From Thiosocius teredinicola (GTDB lineage: Bacteria > Pseudomonadota > Gammaproteobacteria > Chromatiales > Chromatiaceae), in the NCBI RefSeq assembly GCF_002009425.1, contig NZ_CP019936.1, forward strand, positions 2,839,297-2,903,296: a stretch of DNA of 64,000 nt. Direction: 5' to 3'. This document shows positions 45,976 through 55,728 of this stretch, in pieces (the stretch's first letter is position 1; each line of letters starts with the position of its first letter). The notes beneath the pieces were generated by a model that saw only the letters and a list, made by a program, of their open reading frames with translations, was not told where the DNA came from and made no database searches. The translations under genes were made by a program, and so were the position numbers.

Positions 45976-47043
45976 CTATGCCACGCCGGCCATATGCGCC
46001 GCGATCTTTTCCCGGTCAGGTTTCTCGATAACGCCGCGCTCGGTGACGATCGCATCCACCAGTGAAGCCGGCGTGACGTCGAACACCGGATTCCACGCCC
46101 CCACCCCTTCGGCCGTGATGCGTTGCCCCAGGCATTCGAGCACCTCGCTGGACGCACGCTCTTCGATCGGGATGGATGCCCCGTCTGCGGTGTGCATGTC
46201 GATTGTCGACGTGGGCGCCGCCACCATGAACTTAACCCCGTGGTAGCGCGCTGCGACTGCCAGACTGTAGGTGCCGATCTTGTTCGCCACGTCGCCGTTG
46301 GCGGCGATGCGATCCGACCCCACGATCACCCAGCCAACACCGCCACCCGCCATGCGTGCAGCAGCCGCGCTATCGGCCATCAGCTTCACCGGTATGTGGT
46401 CGCGCGCCAGCTCCCATGCGGTCAGGCGCGCGCCCTGCAGCCAGGGTCGCGTTTCATCGGCATACACCATGTCGAGCTTGCCCGCGGCATGCGCGCTGCG
46501 GATCACGCCCAACGCCGTACCCCAACCGCCGGTCGCCAGGCCACCGGTATTGCAGTGGGTAATGACCGAAGTCGGTCCGTGGATCAATCCGGCACCGAAG
46601 TCGCCCATGCGGCGGTTGTCGGTGCGGTCGCGTTCGTGCAGTGCGATGGCTTCGCTGAGCAGGCCGGGCACCGGGTCGCCGTCGCCGCTGTCGGCAATCC
46701 GCTTGCGCATGTGTTCGATCGCCCAGAACAGGTTGACCGCCGTCGGGCGCGATGCCGCCAGCACGTCGAGATCCGCCTCGATGGCCTTACGCCAGTTCGC
46801 CGCGTCCTCGGCAAAACGCGCACGTGCTGCGACCACGACACCATACGCAGCAGTCAGCCCGATAGCCGGCGCACCGCGCACAACCATGGCGCGTATCGCA
46901 TCGGCGGTCTCCTGCACGTTGCGGCAGTGAATGAACAGCTCGGTCGCCGGCAGGCGGCGTTGGTCGAGGAGATACAGAGAATCCTCGCGCCACAGCACGG
47001 CTGAATCGGCGGTGACCGGAATATCGAGTTTGACTTCTTGCAT
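45976..47043 (-). CDS. mtnA: methylthioribose-1-phosphate isomerase
   Basis: Isomerises 5-methylthioribose-1-phosphate to the ribulose form in methionine salvage. 355 residues: [34 protein letters not shown] with the catalytic Cys, [18 protein letters not shown] with the catalytic Asp, and the C-terminal [17 protein letters not shown]. It is divergent from an MTA/SAH deaminase by 130 bp, which supplies the preceding part of a deaminating salvage route. Confidence 0.95.
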   Translation of the reverse strand: MQEVKLDIPVTADSAVLWREDSLYLLDQRRLPATELFIHCRNVQETADAIRAMVVRGAPAIGLTAAYGVVVAARARFAEDAANWRKAIEADLDVLAASRPTAVNLFWAIEHMRKRIADSGDGDPVPGLLSEAIALHERDRTDNRRMGDFGAGLIHGPTSVITHCNTGGLATGGWGTALGVIRSAHAAGKLDMVYADETRPWLQGARLTAWELARDHIPVKLMADSAAAARMAGGGVGWVIVGSDRIAANGDVANKIGTYSLAVAARYHGVKFMVAAPTSTIDMHTADGASIPIEERASSEVLECLGQRITAEGVGAWNPVFDVTPASLVDAIVTERGVIEKPDREKIAAHMAGVA

Positions 47044-47173
47044 GACGGTTCGGGAATGCTCTCAAATCGAGTCGGGAAAGGGCCGCTGCCGGCAGTCGCC
47101 GCACAGGCAATGGCGCGAACAACGGGTTTTTGCGGTATTTTAGCCCGCAGACAAGCAGCAACGGCAACGAAAC

Positions 47174-48490
47174 GTGCAGGTAGAACTTCTTATCCACGCC
47201 GACTGGATCGTTCCGGTCGACTCCGCAGGTGTTCTCGAATCCCATAGCATCGCCGTCAACGACGGACGCATCGCCGCGATAGCCCCACGCAGCGAGGCCG
47301 AGTCGCAGATCAGCGCCGAGCGAACGCTCGAGCTTAAAGGTCACGCGCTGATACCGGGCCTGGTGAACACGCACACGCATGCAGCCATGAGCCTGTTCCG
47401 CGGACTGGCCGACGACCTGCCGTTGATGACCTGGCTCAACGACCACATCTGGCCGGCCGAGGGTCGCTGGGTGCACGAAGAGTTCGTGGCCGATGGTTCG
47501 CGCCTGGCGTTTGCCGAGATGCTGCGCAGCGGGACGACCTGCTTCAACGACATGTACTTCTTTCCCGATGTCACCGGCCGCGTCGCCGCCCAGGCCGGTA
47601 TTCGCGCATCGATCGGATTGATCCTGATCGACTTTCCGTCTGCGTGGGCCGGCGACACCGATACCTACTTCGAAAAAGCGAACGCCGTGCACGACCAGTT
47701 TCGCGGCGATCCCCTGGTGCGTACCGCCTTTGCACCGCATGCGCCCTACTCGGTATCGGATGCGCCGCTGAAACGGGTTGCCAAGCTGGCCAACGAGTTG
47801 CAGATCCCGGTCCATATGCATGTGCACGAAACGACTGCCGAGGTACAGGGCGGTATCGATCAGTTTGGCGTTCGCCCGATCGAGCGCCTGAACGATCTCG
47901 GCCTGATCGACCGGTCGCTGATCGCGGTGCACATGACCCAACTCCAGCCACACGAGATCGAGCTGTTCGCCGAGAACGGCGCGCACGTCGTGCATTGTCC
48001 ACAGTCGAACCTGAAACTGGCGTCCGGTTACTGCCCGGTTTCCAAGCTGGTCGATGCCGGGGTCAATGTCGCCCTGGGCACCGACGGCGCGGCGAGCAAC
48101 AACGACCTCGATATGCTGGCCGAGATGCAAAGCGCCGCACTGCAGGCAAAAGGTCAACAAGGCGACGCCTGCGCCCTGCCCGCCGAGCAGGCCCTGCAGA
48201 TGGCGACGCTGAACGGCGCACGCGCCCTCGGCCTGGAAGACGAAATCGGTTCGCTGACCGTCGGCAAATCGGCCGACATCGTCGCGGTGGATCTGTCACA
48301 ACCCGAAACACAGCCGGTCTACCATCCCTTGTCGCAGATCGTGTATGCCGCCGGCCGCGAGCAGGTCCGCCATGTATGGATCAATGGCCGACACGTGCTC
48401 AACGATCGTGCATTGACCAGCATAGATCTCGGCCAGACCTTGTCGCGTGCCGCGGCATGGCGCGAGAAAATCATGGAAATAACCGCGTAA
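47174..48490 (+). CDS. mtaD: 5-methylthioadenosine / S-adenosylhomocysteine deaminase
   Basis: Amidohydrolase that converts MTA to methylthioinosine (and SAH to its inosine form). 438 residues: VNTHTHAAMSLFRG (metal HxH), LQIPVHMHVHET (His), LIAVHMTQL and the metal Asp in LGTDGAASNNDLDM, with C-terminal SLTVGKSADIVAVD. GTG start. With mtnA divergent next door, MTA is probably recycled by deamination, phosphorolysis and isomerisation; the phosphorylase is not in the window. Other TRZ/ATZ deaminases are an alternative. Confidence 0.9.
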   Translation: MQVELLIHADWIVPVDSAGVLESHSIAVNDGRIAAIAPRSEAESQISAERTLELKGHALIPGLVNTHTHAAMSLFRGLADDLPLMTWLNDHIWPAEGRWVHEEFVADGSRLAFAEMLRSGTTCFNDMYFFPDVTGRVAAQAGIRASIGLILIDFPSAWAGDTDTYFEKANAVHDQFRGDPLVRTAFAPHAPYSVSDAPLKRVAKLANELQIPVHMHVHETTAEVQGGIDQFGVRPIERLNDLGLIDRSLIAVHMTQLQPHEIELFAENGAHVVHCPQSNLKLASGYCPVSKLVDAGVNVALGTDGAASNNDLDMLAEMQSAALQAKGQQGDACALPAEQALQMATLNGARALGLEDEIGSLTVGKSADIVAVDLSQPETQPVYHPLSQIVYAAGREQVRHVWINGRHVLNDRALTSIDLGQTLSRAAAWREKIMEITA

Positions 48491-48567
48491 AGCACAACAG
48501 AGTCGCCACCGCGTATCCGGTCGAGACCGTATAATCAGGCTTGGAACTCAACTGCAGGAACCCCGTC

Positions 48568-49275
48568 ATGTCTGCCGCAAATGTCGATCATGTCGAAGTC
48601 AACAAGTTCGAGCAGCTCGCATCGCGCTGGTGGGATCCCAACAGTGAATTCAAACCGCTGCACGAGATCAACCCGCTACGCCTCGACTACATCGATGAGC
48701 GCGTCGGGCTCAGCGGCAAGACGGTACTCGATGTCGGCTGCGGCGGCGGCATCCTGTCGGAATCGATGGCGGCACGCGGCGCCAAGGTGACCGGCATCGA
48801 CATGGGCGAGGCGCCGTTGGAAGTGGCGCGTCTGCATCTGCTCGAAAGCGGTGAACATGTCGACTATCGCCGCATTCCGGCAGAGACCCTCGCTGAAGAA
48901 TCCCCCGGTGCCTTCGATGTCGTCACCTGCATGGAGATGCTCGAACACGTGCCCGATCCAGCTTCGACCATCAAGGCCTGCGCCACCCTCGTCAAACCGG
49001 GTGGACAGGTATTCTTCTCGACGATCAATCGCAATCCCAAGTCCTACCTGTTTGCGATCATCGGCGCAGAATACGTGCTGAAACTGCTGCCCAAGGGCAC
49101 GCACGACTTCGCCAAGTTCATCCGCCCCTCGGAGCTGGTGCGCTGGATTCGCGACGCCGGGCTCGACAACCAGGACATCATCGGCCTTACCTACAATCCG
49201 CTGACCGGCATCTACAAGCTCAACCCGCGAGATATCGACGTCAACTACATGGTCGCCACCACGCGCGCGGAGTGA
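48568..49275 (+). CDS. ubiG: ubiquinone biosynthesis O-methyltransferase UbiG
   Basis: Performs both O-methylations of ubiquinone synthesis. 235 residues: [28 protein letters not shown], the UbiG N-terminal signature, the SAM motif [13 protein letters not shown], and GLTYNPLTG near the C terminus. Start at 48568 with AGGAA upstream; the frame reaches back to a TTG at 48541 without a good site. The stop overlaps the next gene by 4 bp (GTGA). Confidence 0.96.
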   Translation: MSAANVDHVEVNKFEQLASRWWDPNSEFKPLHEINPLRLDYIDERVGLSGKTVLDVGCGGGILSESMAARGAKVTGIDMGEAPLEVARLHLLESGEHVDYRRIPAETLAEESPGAFDVVTCMEMLEHVPDPASTIKACATLVKPGGQVFFSTINRNPKSYLFAIIGAEYVLKLLPKGTHDFAKFIRPSELVRWIRDAGLDNQDIIGLTYNPLTGIYKLNPRDIDVNYMVATTRAE

Positions 49276-49955
49276 CTGTGGGACACAAGCCAAGCGCCGT
49301 ACTGTTCGATCTCGACGGCACGCTCGCCGACACTGCGCCCGACCTGGCCAGTGCACTCAACGCAACGCTGACACACTATGGGCAGGCAACCCTGCCCTAC
49401 GAGACCATTCGGCCGGTGGTATCGCACGGCGGTATCGCATTGACCAAGCTCGGCTTCGGCATGCAGCCGGATGCGCCGGGGTTCGACGAGCGCCGCCAGT
49501 ACCTGCTCGATGTCTATGCCGACAACCTGTGCCGGGACACGGTGCTGTTCGACGGCATGGCGGCCGTGCTGGAAACGCTCGAGCGCGCCGCTATCCCGTG
49601 GGGCATCGTAACCAACAAGCCGGCCTGGTTGACCGATCCCTTGATCGAGGCCATGCAACTGGTGACGCGCGCCGGCTGCGTGGTCAGCGGCGACACCTGC
49701 AGCAACCGCAAGCCACACCCCGAACCCATCCTGCATGCCTGCGCACTGCTCGACCGCGCACCGCAGCAGACCTGGTACGTGGGCGATGCGGGGCGCGATA
49801 TGCAGGCCGGCAATGCCGCCGGCTGCTACACCATCGGCGCGCTTTACGGCTATCTGCATCCCGACGATCCGCCGCATACCTGGGAATGCGACATCACCAT
49901 AGAGCAACCGACCCAGCTCCTCGACCTGTTGGCCGATGCGGACCGCTCCGTCTGA
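49272..49955 (+). CDS. gph: HAD-family phosphatase, phosphoglycolate phosphatase type
   Basis: 227 residues of the HAD superfamily. Motif [20 protein letters not shown], motif [14 protein letters not shown], motif III Lys in RKPHPEPI and the [13 protein letters not shown] acidic site are intact, with the alpha-helical cap typical of Gph. GTG start overlapping the ubiG stop. The ubiG-gph pair is common in gammaproteobacteria; relatives also act on N-acetylmuramic acid 6-phosphate (MupP), so substrate is not certain. Confidence 0.85.
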   Translation: MTVGHKPSAVLFDLDGTLADTAPDLASALNATLTHYGQATLPYETIRPVVSHGGIALTKLGFGMQPDAPGFDERRQYLLDVYADNLCRDTVLFDGMAAVLETLERAAIPWGIVTNKPAWLTDPLIEAMQLVTRAGCVVSGDTCSNRKPHPEPILHACALLDRAPQQTWYVGDAGRDMQAGNAAGCYTIGALYGYLHPDDPPHTWECDITIEQPTQLLDLLADADRSV

Positions 49956-50712
49956 CGACATCGACGAGTGGAGCTTTCCCAATCGGGCGACACCGGTCGG
50001 ATCAGCCGCATACTACGCCGTACGTTTCAGCGCACCGCAAGAACGCGACCACCAGGCACAGCTGCTTGCATGGCATCAGACCATCCGCGACATCTGCGAC
50101 CACCCGAACGATCCGGGCGTCGCGCGTCTGAAACTGGATTGGTGGCATACCGAGCTCAAGGAGCTGGCCGCCGGTCGCGCGCGTCACCCGCTTGCTTTCG
50201 CGTTACAGCGATCTATCGAGCCGGCCACGGTGAGCATCATGCAAGACATCGTCGATGCCGCCGAACAACGGATTCGACAACCACAGCCCGCCAACGACAA
50301 AGCTTTCATCGAAAACTGCAGAGGCGACGGCGGCAAGCTGTTTCTTCTGTTGACGCAAAACCGCGCAGGCGTTGGCAAGCGCCGGCAAATCATCGATCAT
50401 GGCGCCTATTGCGCAGCGATCGAGAGCATACGCCAGTTTGCGCGTTATCCCGATCGTCTGCCGCCGGACATGACGTTGAATGCGCTGCGCGATTGGTCAA
50501 CGCACCAACGCCGTGTGCGAATCGGCGAACTCTTGCAGCACCTGCAGCTCGATCGCGACGTCACCGCGACGCTGGCCGGTGTTGCGCGGCGACTGTTTGC
50601 CCTGTCGAGCGCTATCGACCGTAAAATGCAGCGCACAGGTTACGCGGTCGCCGACCGACCGGTGGAACGGTCGCCGCTCGCGCATCTATGGACCGCCTGG
50701 CGTTGCCACTGA
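49936..50712 (+). CDS. squalene/phytoene synthase-like protein with degenerate active site
   Basis: 258 residues with the all-helical isoprenoid-synthase pattern: SAAYYAVRFSAP, GVARLKLDWWHTELKELAAG and a second helical half. In active squalene/phytoene synthases two Asp-rich DXXXD motifs bind diphosphate; here the first is absent and the second region carries DRKMQRTG. It resembles the non-catalytic NDUFAF6-like branch. It overlaps gph by 20 bp and precedes yciK, a conserved neighbourhood with unknown purpose. Confidence 0.68.
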   Translation: MRTAPSDDIDEWSFPNRATPVGSAAYYAVRFSAPQERDHQAQLLAWHQTIRDICDHPNDPGVARLKLDWWHTELKELAAGRARHPLAFALQRSIEPATVSIMQDIVDAAEQRIRQPQPANDKAFIENCRGDGGKLFLLLTQNRAGVGKRRQIIDHGAYCAAIESIRQFARYPDRLPPDMTLNALRDWSTHQRRVRIGELLQHLQLDRDVTATLAGVARRLFALSSAIDRKMQRTGYAVADRPVERSPLAHLWTAWRCH

Positions 50713-50733
50713 ATTATGGAGACAACACACTCA

Positions 50734-51477
50734 ATGTACGCTGATTACGACGCCGCCCCCGACCTGCTCAAAGAGCGTGTGATTCTGGTTACCGGCGCCG
50801 GCGAAGGTATCGGGCGTGCCATCGCATTGAGTTTCGCCGCGCACGGCGCGACCGTGGTGTTGCTCGGCAAGACGGTCGCCAAGCTCGAATCGGTGTACGA
50901 CGAGATCGAGGCAGCGGGTGGACCGACACCGGCGATCTATCCGATCCACCTCGAAGGCGCGACACCGCACGACTATGACGAGCTGGCGGCATCGTTGCAG
51001 CAGGCGTTTGGGCGATTGGACGGTATCGTGCACAACGCCGCCATCCTGCCCTACCTCGCGCGCATCAAGGACTATGAAATCGAAGACTGGCTGAAGGTCA
51101 TGCAGGTGAACCTGAATGCCCCGTTCGAAATCACCCAGATCTGCATGCCGTTGCTGCAGGCATCGAAAGACGCCAGCGTAATCTTCACCACCGATGCGGT
51201 CGGTCACGACGGCAAGGCATTCTGGGGGGCGTACGGCGTCAGCAAGTTCGGTATCGAAGGGCTCACCCAGATTCTCGCCGCCGAACTCGAGAACAGCACG
51301 GTCCGCGTCAACTGTATCGATCCGGGTGCCACGCGCACCGCTTTGCGCAAGCGCGCGTTTCCCGCCGAAGACAACAGCGTGCTGAAAACGCCCGACGCGT
51401 TGGCCCCGCTTTACCTGTGGGCGATCGGCCCGGACAGCAAGGGAACCACCGGCAAACGTCTGAGCTGGGACGCATAA
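50734..51477 (+). CDS. yciK: SDR-family oxidoreductase YciK
   Basis: 247 residues, short-chain dehydrogenase of unknown substrate. TGAGEGIGRAIALSFA (cofactor motif), NAAILPYLARI, and YGVSKFGIEGLTQILAAEL with the catalytic Tyr and Lys. The N terminus MYADYDAAPDLLKERVILVTG aligns with the Escherichia coli YciK start, so the ATG at 50734 is preferred to one six codons upstream; GGAG lies 12 bases ahead. Confidence 0.9.
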   Translation: MYADYDAAPDLLKERVILVTGAGEGIGRAIALSFAAHGATVVLLGKTVAKLESVYDEIEAAGGPTPAIYPIHLEGATPHDYDELAASLQQAFGRLDGIVHNAAILPYLARIKDYEIEDWLKVMQVNLNAPFEITQICMPLLQASKDASVIFTTDAVGHDGKAFWGAYGVSKFGIEGLTQILAAELENSTVRVNCIDPGATRTALRKRAFPAEDNSVLKTPDALAPLYLWAIGPDSKGTTGKRLSWDA

Positions 51478-51770
51478 CGGTCGCCACCTCGGCAACCCAT
51501 CGACCTTCCCCGCTTGCTTCAGTACGCGGCGTTCTTACTCAACGGCGCTTTGCAGAGTTTTACATGAATTCCGTTCTTTTCTACGTTTTGCATTGATAAA
51601 ACGCAAGTGAATCCAAATCAAAACTCGCAATGCGATCGCGTTCGCACTTTAGTAAATACCGATATAGCCGATAGATCACTTACGATGATTCGCCTGACGG
51701 TCGAAACGGCTTCGCCACGTGTCGGCGCCAGCCCGTTCGTTTGGCTTCATAGGGAAATTCGAGGAAGCAA

Positions 51771-52220
51771 ATGAATAAACAAGAGATCTTGACCCAGCTT
51801 CGGTCTGCGAAGTCGGCCCACATTCAGTGGCGCTCGTATGCACAGGCACTGATTGCCGGCATTCCGGTCGAACAAGATCACGTGCCGGTCATTCACACCA
51901 ACTGCAAATTCGGTAAATGGTATTACGGGCCCGGCCAGCGACTGGCCTCGCTCAGCACTTACGCCGCTATCGACACACCTCACGAGATGCTGCACCAGAT
52001 CTATATGAAGATCTTCCAGCTGATGTTTGGTGAAGACGACCGCTCCGCCTTTGCAAAACTGTTCGGCTCAAAAAGTAAATTGAAGCAGAAGCAGCACGAA
52101 GAGGCAGAGACGCTGATGCGCGACCTGCTCGGTGTATCGGGAACCCTGATCGATGCGATCGGCCTGCTCGAAGACGAGATCAAGGGCATGTCCGACGACG
52201 AGATCACCAATCTCGTCTAA
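51771..52220 (+). CDS. stand-alone CZB (chemoreceptor zinc-binding) domain protein
   Basis: 149 residues with the CZB pattern: His17 and Trp20 in AHIQWRSY, Cys45 in TNCKFGKWYYGPG, and His71/His75 in HEMLHQIY, the three-His/one-Cys zinc site. No receptor or cyclase domain is attached. CZB domains sense zinc or hypochlorite in chemoreceptors and c-di-GMP enzymes; a diguanylate cyclase gene lies 1.4 kb downstream. A GAGGAAG site precedes the ATG. Confidence 0.88.
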   Translation: MNKQEILTQLRSAKSAHIQWRSYAQALIAGIPVEQDHVPVIHTNCKFGKWYYGPGQRLASLSTYAAIDTPHEMLHQIYMKIFQLMFGEDDRSAFAKLFGSKSKLKQKQHEEAETLMRDLLGVSGTLIDAIGLLEDEIKGMSDDEITNLV

Positions 52221-52303
52221 CGCCTGATGATCGACCGGGTTGGTCGATCATGTCCTTCGCCATGTCACCCAGATTGCGTGGGTGACGGGCGGCAGCTGCG
52301 ATG

Positions 52304-53353
52304 CTATTGCATCAAGTCGATGTCTTTGCCCCGCGCCCTGAGCGTTTCGGTACGGTGTTGTAGAAAGCGCTGAAAAGACGGTTGCCACAGGTACGCGCCG
52401 GATACGACATAGTCGATCGCGCCGTGCACATGAAACGACCGTAACAACGCCTCGGTACGAAACAGCTCATTGCCCGCCGCGTCGAAGAACACCAGGCTCG
52501 GCGCATACTGAATACCCAGCTCGCGCGCCCAATCACCCGCCTTCAGCTCACGCCCGTCCGGGGTCTGCACAACGTCATTCGCATCGATATCCACCTGCGC
52601 GACGTCGAGGTTCGTCAACGCATACGCAATCATGTCGCGTGAGAGAATCTGATGCAGGTCGTCGCAGGCCGCGCATCGCGCTTCCTCGAACAACACCAGC
52701 AGCCGACGTTGCGGCGTTGGCCGCTCGCGCAACCGCAAGGGATGCGGCAAGGCTTCGGCGATCGGTTTGATCTTCTGATCCTGGGGTGCCGATCTCGACT
52801 GGGCGAGATAGTCGCGAAACGGGCCACTGTTTTCGTGCCGGCCGGCGAAATAGTCCAACGCAACATCGAAGTTCTGCGGCGGGAAGTAGCCGTTGATGCG
52901 CAACACCACGTCGCCCTGTTCACCCAAAAACAACAGCGTTGGCGTGTACTGAACGCGCAGACTGTTGGCGAACGCTTTCTCGGTCGTCGCCTTGCCGTCA
53001 ATACCGACAACCTCGCGGTCACCCCACATGTTGATCGCAATCACGTCGAAGTGCTTGCGAGTCTTCTCGGTGATTGCGGGGTTTCCGAAGTTATCGTTCA
53101 ACAACTTCGCGCAGTAAGGGCAGCCGTCCTGGTAGAAATACAGCATCACACGCCTGTTCGCCGCTTCCGCCTCGCCGATGTCTTCGCGGATATCGAGAAA
53201 CGACTCTTTGAACCAGGCCGGTTTGTCGTGATAACCGGGGTTCACCAAACCCGGGGTCAGCCCCCCTTCGTGTGCCCCCGTTTGCGCCGCAAAGCTTGTC
53301 GCAAGCTGACCGACCAAGCAGAGCGCCAACCCAAGAATTCGGCCTACATGCAT
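52304..53353 (-). CDS. SoxW-like double-thioredoxin-domain periplasmic protein
   Basis: 349 residues with a signal peptide (1-22). Two thioredoxin folds follow: the first has CPYC at 78-81 (MLYFYQDGCPYCAKLLNDNF), the second CAAC near 225 (LFEEARCAACDDLH); each has a cis-Pro segment (YTPTLLF, YAPSLVF). The NPGYHDKPAWFKESFLDI start of the mature part matches SoxW-type thioredoxins, which support sulfur-oxidation enzymes. It lies 12 kb from soxXA. GAGAGG lies before the ATG. Confidence 0.82.
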   Translation of the reverse strand: MHVGRILGLALCLVGQLATSFAAQTGAHEGGLTPGLVNPGYHDKPAWFKESFLDIREDIGEAEAANRRVMLYFYQDGCPYCAKLLNDNFGNPAITEKTRKHFDVIAINMWGDREVVGIDGKATTEKAFANSLRVQYTPTLLFLGEQGDVVLRINGYFPPQNFDVALDYFAGRHENSGPFRDYLAQSRSAPQDQKIKPIAEALPHPLRLRERPTPQRRLLVLFEEARCAACDDLHQILSRDMIAYALTNLDVAQVDIDANDVVQTPDGRELKAGDWARELGIQYAPSLVFFDAAGNELFRTEALLRSFHVHGAIDYVVSGAYLWQPSFQRFLQHRTETLRARGKDIDLMQ

Positions 53354-53650
53354 CTCTCATCCTCTCCGCTACGAAACTATTTCTTCTTTTTGTGGCGATA
53401 TCTTACGGCATACAGTGGTGGTCAAGTGTCAAACTTTGGCTACTATGTCGGAATACTGCCGGTGAACCTGATTCCCGGATTTCGTCGGAGTTTCGACGCT
53501 TTGGGAATGCGGGGTAGTGCGGAAATTCCGACACCAAACCGTCACCGACCCGATGATGAACCCTAAATTACTGTTTATTAAAGATTTACCACCTTTGGCA
53601 CGAGTTTCGCAGAACTGTAAGCGCTCAATTCGTAAACGAGACCGCAGAAC

Positions 53651-54562
53651 ATGGAAACTCTTGGCTTCAAAAACACAGGCAACCTCGCTTTGGTGAACCC
53701 GCTTCAGTCTCACGGCACCGTCGTACCGACAGCGCCCGAAAACCTCGGCCCGCGTGTACTCGAGTTATCCAGCATTCTGCAAACCACCCTCGAACTCGAA
53801 CTGCAGGTGCAGATGTTCGGCAAGGAAATTCAGCGCTACCTCTCCGTGGACGGTCTGCTGTACACCCTGCCCGATGGCGAGAATCGCCTGCTGTACGGAC
53901 AGGAGGCATCGCATCGCGCCACCTACGACCTGAAGCTCGAAGAGCGCTCGCTTGGCTCGGTGCGCGTCTACCGCGAAGTGCCGTTCGCCGAAAAGGAGAT
54001 CGCGTCACTCGAGAACCTGTTGTGTGCGCTGGTCTACCCGTTGCGCAACGCCCTCACCTACAAGCAGGCGGTGGAACTCGCCTCGCGCGATCCGCTGACC
54101 GGTGTGCCCAACCGTATGGCATTGGACAGTTCACTGGCACGTGAGGTCGACTTGGCGCATCGCCAAGGCCTGCCGATGTCGATCCTCGTGATCGACGTCG
54201 ATCACTTCAAACGCTTCAACGACGATTTCGGTCACGCCTTCGGCGATGACGTGCTCGTCGCCGTCGCGCAGAGCATCGCCAACACGATCCGCCGCAGCGA
54301 CCTGATGTTCCGCTTCGGTGGTGAAGAGTTCGTCGTGCTGGCGAGCCACACCGCCGAAGAAGGCGCCAAGCTGCTGTCTGAGCGAATCCGCGAAAACATC
54401 GCCGCTATCGCCACCATCCGTGGTCGCGATACTCAGGTCACCGCCAGTGTCGGCGTTGCGCAATTGAACGAAGCCGATACAGCCGAAGGCTTGTTTGAAC
54501 GTGCAGACCAAGCCCTGTACTCGGCCAAGCGCAATGGGCGTAATCGGACGATGGTTGGTTAA
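53651..54562 (+). CDS. GGDEF diguanylate cyclase
   Basis: 303 residues. The C-terminal domain (about 150-300) has GVPNRMALD, the active-site GGEEF in MFRFGGEEFVVLAS and an upstream RxxD inhibitory site (RRSD, five residues ahead of GGEEF), so it should make c-di-GMP and be product-inhibited. The N-terminal 140 residues are a GAF-like or similar sensor of unknown ligand. No membrane helix, so cytoplasmic. Confidence 0.92.
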   Translation: METLGFKNTGNLALVNPLQSHGTVVPTAPENLGPRVLELSSILQTTLELELQVQMFGKEIQRYLSVDGLLYTLPDGENRLLYGQEASHRATYDLKLEERSLGSVRVYREVPFAEKEIASLENLLCALVYPLRNALTYKQAVELASRDPLTGVPNRMALDSSLAREVDLAHRQGLPMSILVIDVDHFKRFNDDFGHAFGDDVLVAVAQSIANTIRRSDLMFRFGGEEFVVLASHTAEEGAKLLSERIRENIAAIATIRGRDTQVTASVGVAQLNEADTAEGLFERADQALYSAKRNGRNRTMVG

Positions 54563-55074
54563 CGATACGAGTGATAGAAACTGCCGGATTTCGATTAGCG
54601 GACACGGCTGTACCTCATCCATGACCAGGCGCATCAAGGGAAGACGTGTCTTAGCCGCGTTGCAATCCAACGACGTTGTGGTGAAAGAACCTTACGGATG
54701 GAATTTGGCGTTATGAACTCTTCTGAGAGGTCCCAGACCCGAACGCAAGGTGGGACTTTCAGCAATGTGAAATGAGCTTAGCCCTAAGACTTGCTGGTGA
54801 GGCTCATCGACAACCTTACCGCTTGATCGAGCTACCGGATCACTTTGGAAGCCAAGACAACAAAACTCGTTCGCGCTCCACTATCAAGAGCGGTATCGTT
54901 GGCGTCTAAACTGATTCGCCTGAGTGCTCGCCACTGAGCAGGCAAAGAACCGAGATTCGCCCAAAGTCATCGCCCACTGCATTCGATCGCGATGCGAGCA
55001 TCAAATCTGCTGGTGAACTAAGGTCAAAATCTTTGAAACAGTTTGATCCCAACTGAGTTCCAAAACGCGTTCAT
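54563..55074. other. 512-bp gap with no gene seen
   Basis: Lower GC than the surroundings. Short frames lack ribosome sites and family features. No terminator, tRNA or repeat stands out. It separates the diguanylate cyclase gene from an orphan minus-strand gene and may be the edge of an acquired segment. Confidence 0.5.
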
Positions 55075-55521
55075 CTAAAAGTTAAAATCAACGATCGCGT
55101 CCGGATACTCGCTATGCACGCCACAGTCGCGATACGCTCGCAGAGCGCCCTTGAACACATCGAGAAGTTCTTGGTTTTGCTCATTCATATGACTCGGCGG
55201 ACCAACATGTAGTAGATCCCAAACGATTCGATATGGTGATATCTCATCAAACCAACCGGAACTCTTTTCTGTATCGCGATCAACTCTCATAAAGACATCT
55301 TCGTCGCGCCAATGTAATACAAACTCCCTCTTATATATCGATTCCCGAAAACCCGAATAAGGCACGAGATAGATACCCGTTTTACGATCAATCGTGAAAC
55401 CGACACCCCTGCCACGAACGTTCTCGTCTTGCCATTGGTAGAGGTGATACTTTGTCCAGAACCTGGACAAGTTGTATTTCTTCACATCTTCAGGCGTCGC
55501 CCAGACATTCTCAAAAGCCAT
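55075..55521 (-). CDS. orphan hypothetical protein
   Basis: 148 residues from an ATG with GAGGA five bases upstream; the frame extends 30 codons further without a site. Composition is protein-like, with several aromatic residues (FWTKYHLYQWQDENVRGRG) but no domain I recognise, no signal peptide and no helix for the membrane. Base composition is lower in GC than the core. Confidence 0.55.
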   Translation of the reverse strand: MAFENVWATPEDVKKYNLSRFWTKYHLYQWQDENVRGRGVGFTIDRKTGIYLVPYSGFRESIYKREFVLHWRDEDVFMRVDRDTEKSSGWFDEISPYRIVWDLLHVGPPSHMNEQNQELLDVFKGALRAYRDCGVHSEYPDAIVDFNF

Positions 55522-55728
55522 GACATCCTCACCGAATCTTCCTTCAAATCTACTGAGCAAATTTAAGCGCTGATTAAACCGGCCAATCCACCTGCAGCAG
55601 CTGTGGCACATCTACCTCTAAGCATTCTCTTGCAGATTCGCTAGCGTAGCGCAACATCGAGTGAATCCGACGATAGTTCGTTGAACTGCGTGACTCGAAA
55701 GCGACAGGCGAGATCGGGTTTATTTGCC

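Noticed and set aside
46787-48160. 457-residue minus-strand frame opposite mtaD
   Set aside because: Antisense to a clear amidohydrolase with conserved metal sites; no ribosome site or domain.
51640-51680. FliA-type promoter (TAAA...GCCGATAG) before the CZB gene
   Set aside because: TAAA and GCCGATAG are present but only ten bases apart instead of about fifteen.
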